Origin: an uncultured Eubacteriales bacterium
GTDB taxonomy: Bacteria > Bacillota > Clostridia > Oscillospirales > Acutalibacteraceae
Assembly: GCA_910577755.1 (NCBI GenBank)
Contig: CAJTNL010000014.1
Span: 1 to 50,025, forward strand
DNA length: 50,025 nucleotides
Reading direction: 5' to 3'
Made by a program: the position numbers and the translations under genes. Under the pieces are notes generated by a model. The model ran no database searches. It was not told the origin of the DNA and saw only the letters and a list, made by a program, of their open reading frames with translations. Shown piece by piece: positions 32,828 to 42,652 of the stretch. Each line of letters opens with the position of its first letter. Position 1 is the stretch's first letter.

Positions 32828-33919
32828 GTGAGTACAGTGGAATTCTCATTTGATAGCTTGAGCAGTGCTGCACAATCCATGTCGCCAGCGGCCATTCCCA
32901 CAGGACCCAACTATAAAGGTTTTTTTAAAAGAGCATTAGTTAATCTACTGATTATTGTCTTTATGTTTGGGTTTGTTGAATTATATAATATCTGTTTTGG
33001 GCAAGGCAACGGTCTTATTGGTCTTACCATTGCTCTAGCAATTATCAGCTTTTATAGAATAGATATTGGTATCAAACCTTTACAAGGAGCCTTGGTTATT
33101 TTCTTCGTATTTCTTTTAACAGGCGCTTCAACCTTTTTATCCTCGTTTCATCCGTTACTTGGTTTAGTCATAAACTGCTCTTCTATTTATACAATTTTAA
33201 CCTTAACCAGTCATCAACCAATGACAAAACCATATTATCCTATATTATCCTGTTATTTATTTGCTCAAGGCAGTCCCGTGTATGGTATAGATTATGGTTT
33301 TAGAATGCTGGGCATTGCATGCGGCGGTTTAGTAGTATCTATTTTTTATTTCATTCGTCATCGCAACATACAAAGAAAACGCGGTATATTAGATATTTTT
33401 CATGAAACACATTTTTGCTCTATACGCACCAAATTTTTCATTAGGTTAACCATGGGATTAACCCTTGCTATGTTAATCAGCGACTTATTCCATGCAATAC
33501 GACCTGCATGGATTTCATTTACCGTTCTTTCGCTAGTGCATCCGTTTGTAAATGAAAGCCGAAAAAAAATTGTATACCGCATTATTGGCACTATTATTGG
33601 CGGTATTCTGTTTTTCATTTTATTTGAGTGGATTATTCCCCAGTCATGGCATCCAGCGCTACTATTATTATCAGGGTATATCTATTTATTTTTGCGCACT
33701 TATTGGATACAACAGATTTTTGTCACATTAAGCTCGCTAAGTGGAGCCATGGTATTTTTACAAGCAGATACTGCCTTTGAATTACGCATTTTATTTGTGC
33801 TTATAGGTATTGGAATTGTGCTATTTATTTCTCTGTGCGCCAAACTCCGTCTTATGGATAGAATTTATGGTATAATACAAAAGATTAAAACTCGCAATAA
33901 AAAGTCTTCTTCCATATAA
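32828..33919 (+). CDS. FUSC-type (aromatic acid exporter-like) membrane protein
   Basis: 363 residues with about ten membrane helices. The C-terminal half, 'AIRPAWISFTVLSLVHPF' then 'RKKIVYRIIGTIIGGILFF', is the FUSC_2/aromatic acid exporter signature (PF13515-like). Probably an exporter for small acids or stress metabolites; transport is not proven. Translation starts at GTG 32828 with a weak ribosome site. Single gene. Confidence 0.75.
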   Translation: MSTVEFSFDSLSSAAQSMSPAAIPTGPNYKGFFKRALVNLLIIVFMFGFVELYNICFGQGNGLIGLTIALAIISFYRIDIGIKPLQGALVIFFVFLLTGASTFLSSFHPLLGLVINCSSIYTILTLTSHQPMTKPYYPILSCYLFAQGSPVYGIDYGFRMLGIACGGLVVSIFYFIRHRNIQRKRGILDIFHETHFCSIRTKFFIRLTMGLTLAMLISDLFHAIRPAWISFTVLSLVHPFVNESRKKIVYRIIGTIIGGILFFILFEWIIPQSWHPALLLLSGYIYLFLRTYWIQQIFVTLSSLSGAMVFLQADTAFELRILFVLIGIGIVLFISLCAKLRLMDRIYGIIQKIKTRNKKSSSI

Positions 33920-34141
33920 ACCTCTACATGAAATAGATACATAAATCTTATAGTCCAAATGAAAATACTTTCACCACCTAAAAGTATAGGCGTTGCCCAA
34001 TGCGCTGGTTATAACAAATATTCGCTTAATTAATGTATGAATTGTTTAGTGTGCTAATAGTTGAAAATCCAAAATGTCAAAAAAATAAGACAAGCCACTT
34101 TCAACAAAAAATTCTCTTGAAGCGTATGTTTAACTATCAAT

Positions 34142-34178
34142 AAAACTACCCTATTGCACAAAGCAACAGGGTAGTTTT
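34142..34178 (+). terminator. Terminator downstream of the FUSC gene
   Basis: 16-bp stem with one mismatch (34142-34157 with 34163-34178), 5-nt loop, TTTTAT after. Confidence 0.7.
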
Positions 34179-34269
34179 ATATTTTCCAATACAACAATGA
34201 TATTCCGCTTTCCTTAAAAAATTGACGCGCTCTCAATCTTATACACAATAATTTTACTTCCCATCAATA

Positions 34270-34308
34270 AAAAAACTTCTTTACACCTAAATTGTAAAGA
34301 AGTTTTTT
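34270..34308. terminator. PFOR terminator
   Basis: Perfect 15-bp stem (34270-34284 with 34294-34308) ending in A6/T6 on both sides, 25 bp beyond the PFOR stop. Confidence 0.85.
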
Positions 34309-34332
34309 ATCACTTTAAAAAATATGGTAAAC

Positions 34333-37300
34333 TTAGCCCTGTGCTAATTTTAATAGTTGCTGATACTTATCCATTGCCAGTGTTTCAGCTTCTGTGAATA
34401 ACATATCCGCACGATTCGGGAACGAACGCGAAAGTGCATTATAACGAACCTCGCTCATTAAGAAATCACGGTAGCTTGCGGATGGTGCTTTGCTATCCAA
34501 CATAAACGGATTCTTACCTTCTGTCTTTAATCTTGGGTCATAACGGAACAAACTCCAGTAACCTGCGGCAACCGCTCTTTTCATTACCTCTTGAATCGTA
34601 CCCATACCATTCTTTATACCATGGCTGATACATGGAGAGTAGGCAATAATAACTGATGTACCATTATAGCTTTCAGCCTCTCTAATTGCTTTTAAAGTTT
34701 GGTTATAATCTGCACCCATTGCAACACTTGCTACATATACATTTCCATAACTCATAGCAATTGCGGCAAGATCTTTTTTCTGTGTAACTTTACCTGTTGC
34801 CGCAAATTGTGCCACAGAACCCATTGGAGAAGCTTTAGAAGATTGTCCTCCTGTATTAGAATAAATCTCCGTATCAAATATCAGTATATTAACATTTTCA
34901 CCAGCTGCAAGCACGTGATCTAAACCGCCAAATCCAATATCATAGGCCCATCCATCTCCACCAAGAATCCACATGGATTTTTTGGCAAGAAAATCTCTAT
35001 CTATTAAGATTTTTTTAGCCAATGCGCCTGCTGCACAATCACAACTGGAAAGCTTTTCAAGCTCATTTTGTAATGTCAACGCTGCCTCAAAGTTTGCTTT
35101 GCTGTCCTCAAAAGTATCTACATAAGCAACGCAGGCAGCTTTTGTCTCAGGCGATACATTATCGTTTTGAATTTCCGTGATATGCTCTTTCAGCCTATCG
35201 CGTACTGCGCTTTGCGCCAAATTCATACCATAACCAAACTCTGCGTTATCTTCAAACAAAGAGTTTGCCCAAGAAGGACCACGACCTTGTTTATTTACTG
35301 TATATGGAGTAGACGGCATAGAACTTGCCCAGATGGTAGAACAACCAGTTGCATTAGCAATGATCATTCTGTCGCCGTATAACTGCGTAATAAGCTTTGC
35401 ATACGGTGTTTCACCACAACCTGCACAGGCACCCGAGAATTCAAACAGCGGTTGTCTAAATTGACTGCCTTTAACAGTAGAATCCTTAAACTTCTCAAAC
35501 ACCTCAGGTTTTTCATCCAGTGTTTGACCATAGTCATATACAGCCTGGTATTGCATTTGTGTATCAATTGGTTTCATCACCAAAGCTTTTTGGCCGTTTT
35601 TACCCGGACAAACTTCAGCACAGCAACTGCAGCCTGTACAGTCCAAAGTAGAGACGGTAATTGCAAATTTTAATCCCGGCATACCCGTCATACCAACAGA
35701 TTTTGTTGCATCAGGAGCAGCAGCAGCCTCAGCCTCTGTCATAGGTACAGGGCGTATAACAGAGTGCGGACATACATATGCACAAAAATTACACTGAATA
35801 CAATTTTCTGGTACCCATTCAGGAACATCAACCGCAATACCGCGTTTTTCATATGCGGCAGTACCTTGCGGCATATTACCGTCTGCATGGCCCATAAAAG
35901 TAGAAACCGGTAACATATCGCCTCTTTGTGCATTAACAGGGACCAAAATATTATTTACAAAATCTACAACATCTTTTCTATTACCTGTTGCATATTCTGC
36001 TTTGGTATCATCTACAGCATTTTTCCATTCAGCTGGAATTTTAACCTGAACCGCGCCTGTCGCACCGCGGTCAATTGCCTCATGATTCATGGCAACAACC
36101 TTTTCACCCTTTTTATTATAGGATTTGGTTGCAGCATCTTTCATGAATTCAACAGCTTGCCCAATCGGAATAATTTTTGAAATATTGAAAAAAGCTGCCT
36201 GTAAAACTGTATTAATACGTCCGCCAAGTCCAATTTCTTTACCAATTTTAATACCGTCTATGGTATACAGGTTAATATCATTTTCAGCCAAATATTTTTT
36301 TACTCTGGCAGGGAGTTTTTCGTTTAATTCTTCTTCATCCCAAGGACAGTTCAAAAGAAAGCTGCCACCCTTTTTAATATCCTGTACCATATCATATTTA
36401 TCAATATACGACGGATTATGACAAGCCACAAAATCGGCCTGATTGATATAATAACTGCTTTTGATTGGCTTGTCGCCAAAACGCAGATGCGAAATGGTAA
36501 CACCGCCTGATTTTTTAGAGTCATATGCAAAGTAACCCTGCACATACATGTCTGTATTATCACCAATAATTTTAATGGAGTTTTTATTGGCGCCAACCGT
36601 ACCGTCGGAGCCAAGACCCCAGAATTTACAGGAATGAATCCCCTTTGGCGTAGCATTAAAGTTTTCAGGAAGCGGCAGAGATGTATGGGTAACATCGTCA
36701 ATAATACCCACCGTAAATCTTTTTTTCGGCTCTGCTGCATCCATATTATTATAAACAGCGGCAATACAGCCGGCATTGGCATCTTTGGAAGCCAAACCAT
36801 AACGACCCGAATATACAGGTATCGTTTGAAATGGAGAATCTTTCAGTGCAGCCAAAACATCCAAATACAAAGGCTCGCCAATAGAACCCTGCTCTTTTGT
36901 TCTGTCTAAAACGGAAATAGATTTTACTGTTGCAGGCAGAACATCTAACAGATATTTTGCCACAAATGGACGGTACAGTCTTACTTTAATTAAACCAACT
37001 TTCTCACCTGCTGCTGACAGATAATCAATAACTTCTTCTACGGTATCACACACTGAGCCCATTGCAATAATCACTTTCTCGGCATCAGGCGCACCATAGT
37101 AGTTAAATGGTTTATAATCTGTACCGCATTTTTCATTAACCTGATTCATGTAGTTTACTACAATTTCAGGAACTGCGTCATAATATTTATTAGAAGCCTC
37201 ACGGTTCTGGAAATAAACGTCACCGTTTTGCGCACCGCCGCGCAATACCGGATGTTCAGGATTCAATGCACGGCGACGAAAAGCATCGACTGCGTCATAA

Positions 37301-37887
37301 TCCAACATTTCGTTGAGATCCTCGTAATCCCATACCTGAATTTTTTGAATTTCGTGTGAGGTACGGAAGCCGTCAAAAAAGTGTAAAAATGGTACACGGC
37401 CTTTAATAGCCGAAAGATGCGCAACAGCACCAAGATCCATAACCTCTTGCGGGTTATTTGCACAAAGCATGGCATAACCCGTTTGACGACAGGCATAAAC
37501 ATCCGAATGATCGCCAAAAATAGAAAGCGCATGCGTTGCGAGTGTACGTGCAGAAACATGAATAACGCTAGGTAACAATTCACCAGCCATTTTATACATG
37601 TTGGGAATCATAAGTAATAAGCCTTGAGAAGCGGTATATGTAGTGGTTAAAGCGCCCGCAGCCAGAGAACCGTGCACAGCGCCAGCAGCGCCGCCCTCAG
37701 ACTGCATTTCAGATACGATCACTTCTCTGCCGAATAAGTTTTTTTTGCCGGTTGCGGCAAATCTATCTGCCTCATCCGCCATTGGAGATGAGGGTGTAAT
37801 AGGATAAATTGCTGCAACTTCTGTAAAAGCATAGGAAACATGCGCTGCAGCACTGTTTCCATCCATGGTTTTCATTTTTCTTGCCAT
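34333..37887 (-). CDS. nifJ: Pyruvate:ferredoxin (flavodoxin) oxidoreductase
   Basis: 1184 residues, full-length homodimeric PFOR. Order: pyruvate-binding domain I ('EVAAIYPITPSSPMADEADR'), domain II/III, the EKR segment, a two-cluster ferredoxin domain ('CIQCNFCAYVCP' at about 690 and 'CTGCSCCAEVCP' at about 748), and the ThDP domain ('CAGCGETPYAKL' with the proximal cluster Cys, 'GGDGWAYDIGFGGLDH'). Oxidises pyruvate to acetyl-CoA and CO2, reducing ferredoxin. AAGGAGG site, single gene with its own promoter. The ferredoxin at 14634 is a plausible partner. Confidence 0.98.
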   Translation of the reverse strand: MARKMKTMDGNSAAAHVSYAFTEVAAIYPITPSSPMADEADRFAATGKKNLFGREVIVSEMQSEGGAAGAVHGSLAAGALTTTYTASQGLLLMIPNMYKMAGELLPSVIHVSARTLATHALSIFGDHSDVYACRQTGYAMLCANNPQEVMDLGAVAHLSAIKGRVPFLHFFDGFRTSHEIQKIQVWDYEDLNEMLDYDAVDAFRRRALNPEHPVLRGGAQNGDVYFQNREASNKYYDAVPEIVVNYMNQVNEKCGTDYKPFNYYGAPDAEKVIIAMGSVCDTVEEVIDYLSAAGEKVGLIKVRLYRPFVAKYLLDVLPATVKSISVLDRTKEQGSIGEPLYLDVLAALKDSPFQTIPVYSGRYGLASKDANAGCIAAVYNNMDAAEPKKRFTVGIIDDVTHTSLPLPENFNATPKGIHSCKFWGLGSDGTVGANKNSIKIIGDNTDMYVQGYFAYDSKKSGGVTISHLRFGDKPIKSSYYINQADFVACHNPSYIDKYDMVQDIKKGGSFLLNCPWDEEELNEKLPARVKKYLAENDINLYTIDGIKIGKEIGLGGRINTVLQAAFFNISKIIPIGQAVEFMKDAATKSYNKKGEKVVAMNHEAIDRGATGAVQVKIPAEWKNAVDDTKAEYATGNRKDVVDFVNNILVPVNAQRGDMLPVSTFMGHADGNMPQGTAAYEKRGIAVDVPEWVPENCIQCNFCAYVCPHSVIRPVPMTEAEAAAAPDATKSVGMTGMPGLKFAITVSTLDCTGCSCCAEVCPGKNGQKALVMKPIDTQMQYQAVYDYGQTLDEKPEVFEKFKDSTVKGSQFRQPLFEFSGACAGCGETPYAKLITQLYGDRMIIANATGCSTIWASSMPSTPYTVNKQGRGPSWANSLFEDNAEFGYGMNLAQSAVRDRLKEHITEIQNDNVSPETKAACVAYVDTFEDSKANFEAALTLQNELEKLSSCDCAAGALAKKILIDRDFLAKKSMWILGGDGWAYDIGFGGLDHVLAAGENVNILIFDTEIYSNTGGQSSKASPMGSVAQFAATGKVTQKKDLAAIAMSYGNVYVASVAMGADYNQTLKAIREAESYNGTSVIIAYSPCISHGIKNGMGTIQEVMKRAVAAGYWSLFRYDPRLKTEGKNPFMLDSKAPSASYRDFLMSEVRYNALSRSFPNRADMLFTEAETLAMDKYQQLLKLAQG

Positions 37888-37969
37888 TGGTATTTCCTCC
37901 TTAAAGGATTAAATCTTATTCTATCTGGATCTATATTAACGATAGGGTCACAACCTATACATGTATCAA

Positions 37970-37998
37970 ATTTTATCATTTTATTTAAGAATTGTAAA
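37970..37998 (-). promoter_or_regulatory. PFOR promoter
   Basis: Minus strand -35 TTTACA (37993-37998), 17-bp spacer, -10 TAAAAT (37970-37975), leaving an about 75-nt leader. Confidence 0.55.
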
Positions 37999-38164
37999 GT
38001 AAAATGTGCAACTTTTCTAAATTATTGTTATTTTTTTCACCTATTCACAGTTAAGGCTCTAATAAAAAGAAAGGCTCTTTGCATTTTATCCAAAAATAGT
38101 GTAAAATCAGCTTATAAGCAAATGAAATAAATCTCTAAATGTTCTTTATGAAAGGTGAGCTATC

Positions 38165-39505
38165 ATGGAATCAGAAGCTGACAGTAACATTTTTTTATAC
38201 ATTATAATTTTAATTTTATTTACTCTGCTCAATGCAATGATTGTTTTATGTGAAAGCGCTATTTTAAGTACAAACATTCACGTAATGAATAAAAAAGCAG
38301 AAACAGGCGATAAACGGGCAAGTCGCATTTTACATTTGATGAATAGTACCAGTACCATTACCACCTGTCAAGTGTTAACAACTATGCTTGCATTTATCTC
38401 TTGTGCATTTGCATATCAAAAATTTGCCCCTTCCCTGATTAGCAGTATGTATACCTTTATGCCATTGCCCCACGAGATACTCAGTGGCTTTGCATTGGTG
38501 GTTATCAGCTTTATTCTGCTAATTTTCTACTTGATTTTTGGCATGATGATTCCACGGCGCATCGGTACTTATCGTGCCGACAGCGTAGCCATAGGTCTTG
38601 CGGGAATTTATTATGGCATTACCATTTTGCTATTTCCCATTACATGGGCGCTCAATGGTATCGTAGCACAAATGAGCCGTATATTCGGTATTGCGCCCAA
38701 TGCAAAACAGAAAGGCGTTACAGAAGAAGGTATTTTAACCATGGTAGACAAAGGGGAAGAAACCGGCGCCATTGAGGAAAACGAAAAAGAGCTGATTACT
38801 AATATCTTTGAGTTTAATGATACTACTGCAGCAGACATCGCTACTCACCGAACCGATATGGTAGCGGTAGAAGACACCGCAACCCTTTACGATATTGTAC
38901 AGTTGTCAATACATGGCGGATATTCGCGCGTACCTGTATACCATGAAGATGTAGATGATATTATTGGCATTGTATACGTGAAAGATCTGTTAAAATATGT
39001 CGGTAATCGCATGAACAATGCCATTTCTGTAACAAAAGTGATGCGAAAACCTTATTTTGTACCTGAAACAAAACTATGCAGCGAACTATTCACCGAGCTT
39101 TCAGAACGCAAAATACAAATTGCCGTTGTCATTGATGAGTACGGCGGCACTGCAGGCATTGTAACCATGGAAGATATTTTAGAATCTATTGTAGGTAATA
39201 TAGAGGATGAGTATGACTGTGAAGATCAAGAAATTATAAAGCTGGATGAAAACACATATCGTATCAAAGGTATTGCGCCGATTGATGAAGTAGAAAACCA
39301 ACTGCATGTCCGCTTTTCAGATGAAAATTATGATACAATAGGAGGTTTTGTAATAGAACTGCTGGGACACCTGCCTAAAGCAGGGGAACATCCCTCCTTT
39401 ATATACCAAAACCTACGTATAACAGTGGAACTGATGAGAGATAACCGCATTGAAACCCTATTAATAGAAACCCTTTCTCCTGCTGGAGAGTCTGTTGTCA
39501 GCTAA
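38165..39505 (+). CDS. CNNM/CBS-domain transporter (HlyC/CorC family)
   Basis: 446 residues. An N-terminal CNNM/DUF21 membrane domain (about 1-175, with 'LNAMIVLCESAILS' and 'KAETGDKRASRILHL'), two CBS domains ('HGGYSRVPVYHEDVDDIIGI' and 'IQIAVVIDEYGGTAGIVTME') and the CorC_HlyC C-terminal domain ('ENYDTIGGFVIELLGHLPKAGE'). Family members move Mg2+ or Co2+ or are called hemolysins. AAAGGTGAG site. Single gene with a terminator. Confidence 0.93.
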   Translation: MESEADSNIFLYIIILILFTLLNAMIVLCESAILSTNIHVMNKKAETGDKRASRILHLMNSTSTITTCQVLTTMLAFISCAFAYQKFAPSLISSMYTFMPLPHEILSGFALVVISFILLIFYLIFGMMIPRRIGTYRADSVAIGLAGIYYGITILLFPITWALNGIVAQMSRIFGIAPNAKQKGVTEEGILTMVDKGEETGAIEENEKELITNIFEFNDTTAADIATHRTDMVAVEDTATLYDIVQLSIHGGYSRVPVYHEDVDDIIGIVYVKDLLKYVGNRMNNAISVTKVMRKPYFVPETKLCSELFTELSERKIQIAVVIDEYGGTAGIVTMEDILESIVGNIEDEYDCEDQEIIKLDENTYRIKGIAPIDEVENQLHVRFSDENYDTIGGFVIELLGHLPKAGEHPSFIYQNLRITVELMRDNRIETLLIETLSPAGESVVS

Positions 39506-39511
39506 AAATAT

Positions 39512-39547
39512 CCCCCCTGTCGTCCATATATAGACTGACAAGGGGGG
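39512..39547. terminator. Bidirectional terminator
   Basis: CCCCCC/GGGGGG stem with TGTC/GACA above it, between the convergent CNNM and trkH genes; T-rich on both exits. Confidence 0.8.
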
Positions 39548-39623
39548 TTGTTATTTACAGGGTTATACTGTTGTGATAGAATGCGTTACAAACTCTTAAA
39601 AACAATTTTATCAAAAACATAAC

Positions 39624-41036
39624 CTAACCCACAATAATTTTACCTTCTGGCAAAACTGAACTGGAATGTCTTCCTTTTCTCATCGCAATCGCCAATGCCA
39701 GTGACACCGGCCCTACACGGCCGATAAACATCCCTGCAACCAGCGCCAGTTTAGACGCTACATTTAACGAAGATGTAATACCCATAGAGATACCGGCAGT
39801 ACTGAACGCGGAAGCAGACTCAAATAAGGCAGATAAAATACCAACTTCTTCATTTGTGGTCGCAATAATAATTGTGGGAATCATCACCGCCAATATACCC
39901 CACAGCGTAATGGCTAACGCACGGTATACCGTTGCTTTATCAATCATCCTTCTAAGCAAAACTGTATCTTCATTGCCCCTAATAACACTAAATACAGTTG
40001 CTATTAAAACCACAAGAGTTGTTGTCTTAATACCCCCTCCCGTAGATGCGGGAGATGCCCCAATAAACATTAATATAATGGTAAACGCCTGCGTAATACT
40101 TCGTTCTTGCGCTATGTTAACAGATGCAAAGCCGGCTGTTCTTGCCGATGCCGACTGAAAAAAAGATGCGTTTATCTTTTCGCCCCAATTTAAGTCGGCC
40201 ATACTACCGCTCCATTCACATACAAAAATAACAACCGTACCTAACACTAATAATACTGCTGTTGTAATCAGCGCAACATGAGTATGGAAATTTAAACTGG
40301 TCTTTTTATGCTGTACACTTTTTTGATTCCGTTTATATAGCGTTAAAATATGCGGGTACATTTTTTTTAAATAAATATCGCTTATAGTAATAAACCCCAG
40401 CCCTCCAATAATAATTAATAGAGCAATGGTCAGCGATACCAACGGATCACCCGCATAGTTGATTAAGCTGCCTCCCGGTAACTGATGCCCCAATATATCA
40501 AAACCTGCGTTACAATAACCCGAAACCGCCATAAAAACCGATACCCATATTCCATACGCGCCAAACTCAGGCACAAACCGTACCATTAAAATCAGTGCGC
40601 CTATCAGCTCAGCCGTTAATGTAAACAGCAAAATTGTTTTTAGCAGCCGTGGTATTTCAAGACCTGTTCCGCTGGTATTCTCTGATGCCAGCACCATGTC
40701 TTTTAGACCTAGCTTACGGCGCATCAGTACCGTAAAACCTGTTGTAAATGTAACAACACCCAAACCGCCTACCTGAATAAAAAACAAAATAACAGCTTGT
40801 CCCAATCCATTAAAATGGGTCCATGTATCCACGACAGTCAAACCCGTTACACACGTTGCAGAAGTTGCAGTAAACAATGCGTCTAAATAATGAAAGGTTT
40901 GACCGTCACGCGCTACAATTGGCAGCATCAGCAAACCTGATCCAATTAGAATGACCAGTGCAAAGCTAATTGTGATTAAACGCACTGGGGCTATGTTCTT
41001 AATTCTTCTGCTTATTGGCAATTGCTCTTTCATCAT
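39624..41036 (-). CDS. Trk/Ktr-type potassium uptake membrane subunit
   Basis: 470 residues, four MPM repeats each with a selectivity loop: 'TATSATCVTGLTVVDT', 'AVSGYCNAGFDILG', 'SARTAGFASVN' and 'SASAFSTAGISMGIT', all keeping the filter Gly. The gating loop 'GASPASTGGGIKTTT' is also present. It moves K+ (or Na+) across the membrane. It normally needs a TrkA/KtrA NAD-binding subunit, which is absent here. It begins 11 bp after queT, so it shares that transcript and the preQ1 riboswitch leader. Confidence 0.94.
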   Translation of the reverse strand: MMKEQLPISRRIKNIAPVRLITISFALVILIGSGLLMLPIVARDGQTFHYLDALFTATSATCVTGLTVVDTWTHFNGLGQAVILFFIQVGGLGVVTFTTGFTVLMRRKLGLKDMVLASENTSGTGLEIPRLLKTILLFTLTAELIGALILMVRFVPEFGAYGIWVSVFMAVSGYCNAGFDILGHQLPGGSLINYAGDPLVSLTIALLIIIGGLGFITISDIYLKKMYPHILTLYKRNQKSVQHKKTSLNFHTHVALITTAVLLVLGTVVIFVCEWSGSMADLNWGEKINASFFQSASARTAGFASVNIAQERSITQAFTIILMFIGASPASTGGGIKTTTLVVLIATVFSVIRGNEDTVLLRRMIDKATVYRALAITLWGILAVMIPTIIIATTNEEVGILSALFESASAFSTAGISMGITSSLNVASKLALVAGMFIGRVGPVSLALAIAMRKGRHSSSVLPEGKIIVG

Positions 41037-41047
41037 TCATAAACTCC

Positions 41048-41587
41048 TCATAAGAAAAGTTGTTTTCCAAGTTTTGTTTTCATCAAAAATATCGCAAATG
41101 GCAGTCCCAAAACATAGCAGATAACCAACTCTCCTACGCCGACGGTTAATGCATTGTAGCCAAAGGCTATCCAACTGAAATTTTCAAATCCAAAACCAAC
41201 ATCGCTGAAACAGGCTAATTCAATGCCAATGACCGCCGCATTAAACACCACCGGCGCCATGGGCACCAAAAATGGAATGTCTTTGATCCTCACATTTCTT
41301 AATAAATAAGAAACAACAGCTGCTAATAAAGTAGCAGTTGAACCAAAAATCCAATCCACCGGACCAAAAGGACTTGCTAAATTTGCAAGGAAACATCCCA
41401 GTGTTAATCCCGGAATCGCTGCAGACGTAAACAAAGGCAAAACCGTTAAAAACTCTGAGATACGAAATTGTACCGGACCATATGCCAAGTTCATCAGCGA
41501 CGCAAGCAAGGTCAAAGCAGCATAAATCGCCGCAATAACCGCCGCCTGCACCAAATAGCGGATACTTTTTGTCGATGCATTGTTCAA
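41048..41587 (-). CDS. queT: Queuosine-precursor transporter QueT
   Basis: 179 residues, six helices, QueT family (ECF S-component-like). 'YAALTLLASLMNLAYGPVQF' then 'RISEFLTVLP', 'PGLTLGCFLANLASPFGPVD' and a conserved C terminus. Takes up a queuosine precursor such as preQ1. The identification is supported by the preQ1-I riboswitch directly upstream. The start needs care: ATG at 41587 follows GGAGG at 41597-41601 with a 9-nt spacer. Confidence 0.93.
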   Translation of the reverse strand: MNNASTKSIRYLVQAAVIAAIYAALTLLASLMNLAYGPVQFRISEFLTVLPLFTSAAIPGLTLGCFLANLASPFGPVDWIFGSTATLLAAVVSYLLRNVRIKDIPFLVPMAPVVFNAAVIGIELACFSDVGFGFENFSWIAFGYNALTVGVGELVICYVLGLPFAIFLMKTKLGKQLFL

Positions 41588-41599
41588 TATAAAATTCCT

Positions 41600-41637
41600 C
41601 CGTAGTATTTTTTTAGGTCAGGAGTTTGCGACTGACC
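41600..41637 (-). promoter_or_regulatory. preQ1-I riboswitch controlling queT
   Basis: On the minus strand a stem GGTCAG/CTGACC (41632-41637 with 41616-41621) encloses a loop beginning TCGCA, as in the Thermoanaerobacter preQ1-I aptamer, and is followed by an A-rich tail (TAAAAAAATACTA). The loop's CTC can pair with the GGAG of the queT ribosome site, which ends the tail, so control is probably at translation start (inference). A second hairpin CCGTGC/GCACGG lies just upstream. Confidence 0.82.
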
Positions 41638-41657
41638 GTGCTTTTATGCACGGATTT

Positions 41658-41686
41658 ATCATACTCCTTATTTTCGGTAAAATCAA
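41658..41686 (-). promoter_or_regulatory. queT-trkH promoter
   Basis: Minus strand -35 TTGATT (41681-41686), 17-bp spacer, -10 TATGAT (41658-41663), placing the RNA start just before the riboswitch. Confidence 0.75.
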
Positions 41687-42652
41687 CCATAATTTTATTT
41701 TCAAGTAAAAGGTTTTATATAGCAGGCTTAGTGTATATCCATCATGAATAAATGCAAAACAAATTTAGAATACTATCCAATTGGATTTTTACTTAAAAAC
41801 CATTTACATATCCCTAAAATATAGAAAGAATAAGAACAAGATCTTTTTATAATACCAAAAACAAACCACACATGAAAACAATATATTCTTGTAAACGTGA
41901 ATCAAAAATAACCATATATTCAAAACGATGCAGCAAAGTGCAACAATTTTATTAAAATTATCACAATCATACTGTTCCAATGATGTATAGCCTTGACCAC
42001 TGCCCGCTATCCTGCTATTCCCCCATAAAAATAACCACAAGTTTAGACATTTTGCCCCGAGGTAAGGGAGCGCAGCTTTCATATATACCTTGTTTTCCTG
42101 CCGCTCACATCCCCTACTTCCCCGATAGCAACGAAATTTTTACTGCAATGGCAACAGATCTAATATACTCACCTTACAAACAAAATCGTACGCCAAACAG
42201 TAAACCTCTGCGGCAAGTACCGAAAACAAACGGCGGTATAATGCCCTCCCCGAAAGCATACCGCCGTTTGTTTTCAGTAATTTATTTTTCTTCAGTCTAC
42301 GTGTAGTTCCTTACAAATTGACCTAAATATCGTGCTCAATAACACCGGCACACAATACCGAAGACATAATACCCCTTCAACAACTGGAAATCATACATTG
42401 TTTACAAAGTTCCGTCATCAACAATGCTACTATCTGTATAATGAATTTAACTGATTGAGCTCCTCTTTCATGAAATAAACTGGCTTATGAGGATTTCTAC
42501 ACTGCCAAGATACCTGTTTACACGACTGCCAATTGATAATTGCCCAGCAATATTTTATATAAATCAATTTTTGGGAGACGGGCGTTTAGAAAATTGCTTC
42601 AGTCAAAAGTATTAAACGAGAATGCTATATTACTCATATCCTCTGAAACAGA
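41687..42652. other. Empty kilobase with an orphan terminator
   Basis: No gene with a ribosome site or known motif. Two frames (41804-42082 minus, 41980-42306 plus) overlap and look like chance or very old decay. A strong hairpin at 42222-42275 is the only clear element. Confidence 0.5.
42222..42275. terminator. Orphan hairpin terminator
   Basis: Perfect 17-bp stem (42222-42238 with 42259-42275), 20-nt C-rich loop. T-rich on the plus exit (TTTATTTTTC within 20 nt). No gene precedes it on either strand. Confidence 0.6.

Larger units (their letters stand above)
33920..34332. other. Convergent intergenic region with two terminators
   Basis: 413 bp between convergent genes with hairpins at 34142-34178 and 34270-34308; no gene seen. 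Confidence 0.6.

Noticed and set aside
34699..37583. Many frames opposite the PFOR gene
   Set aside because: Shadows of a clearly coding 1184-residue gene.
41804..42306. Overlapping 92- and 108-codon frames on opposite strands
   Set aside because: Neither has a ribosome site or known motif, and the plus frame crosses the orphan terminator.
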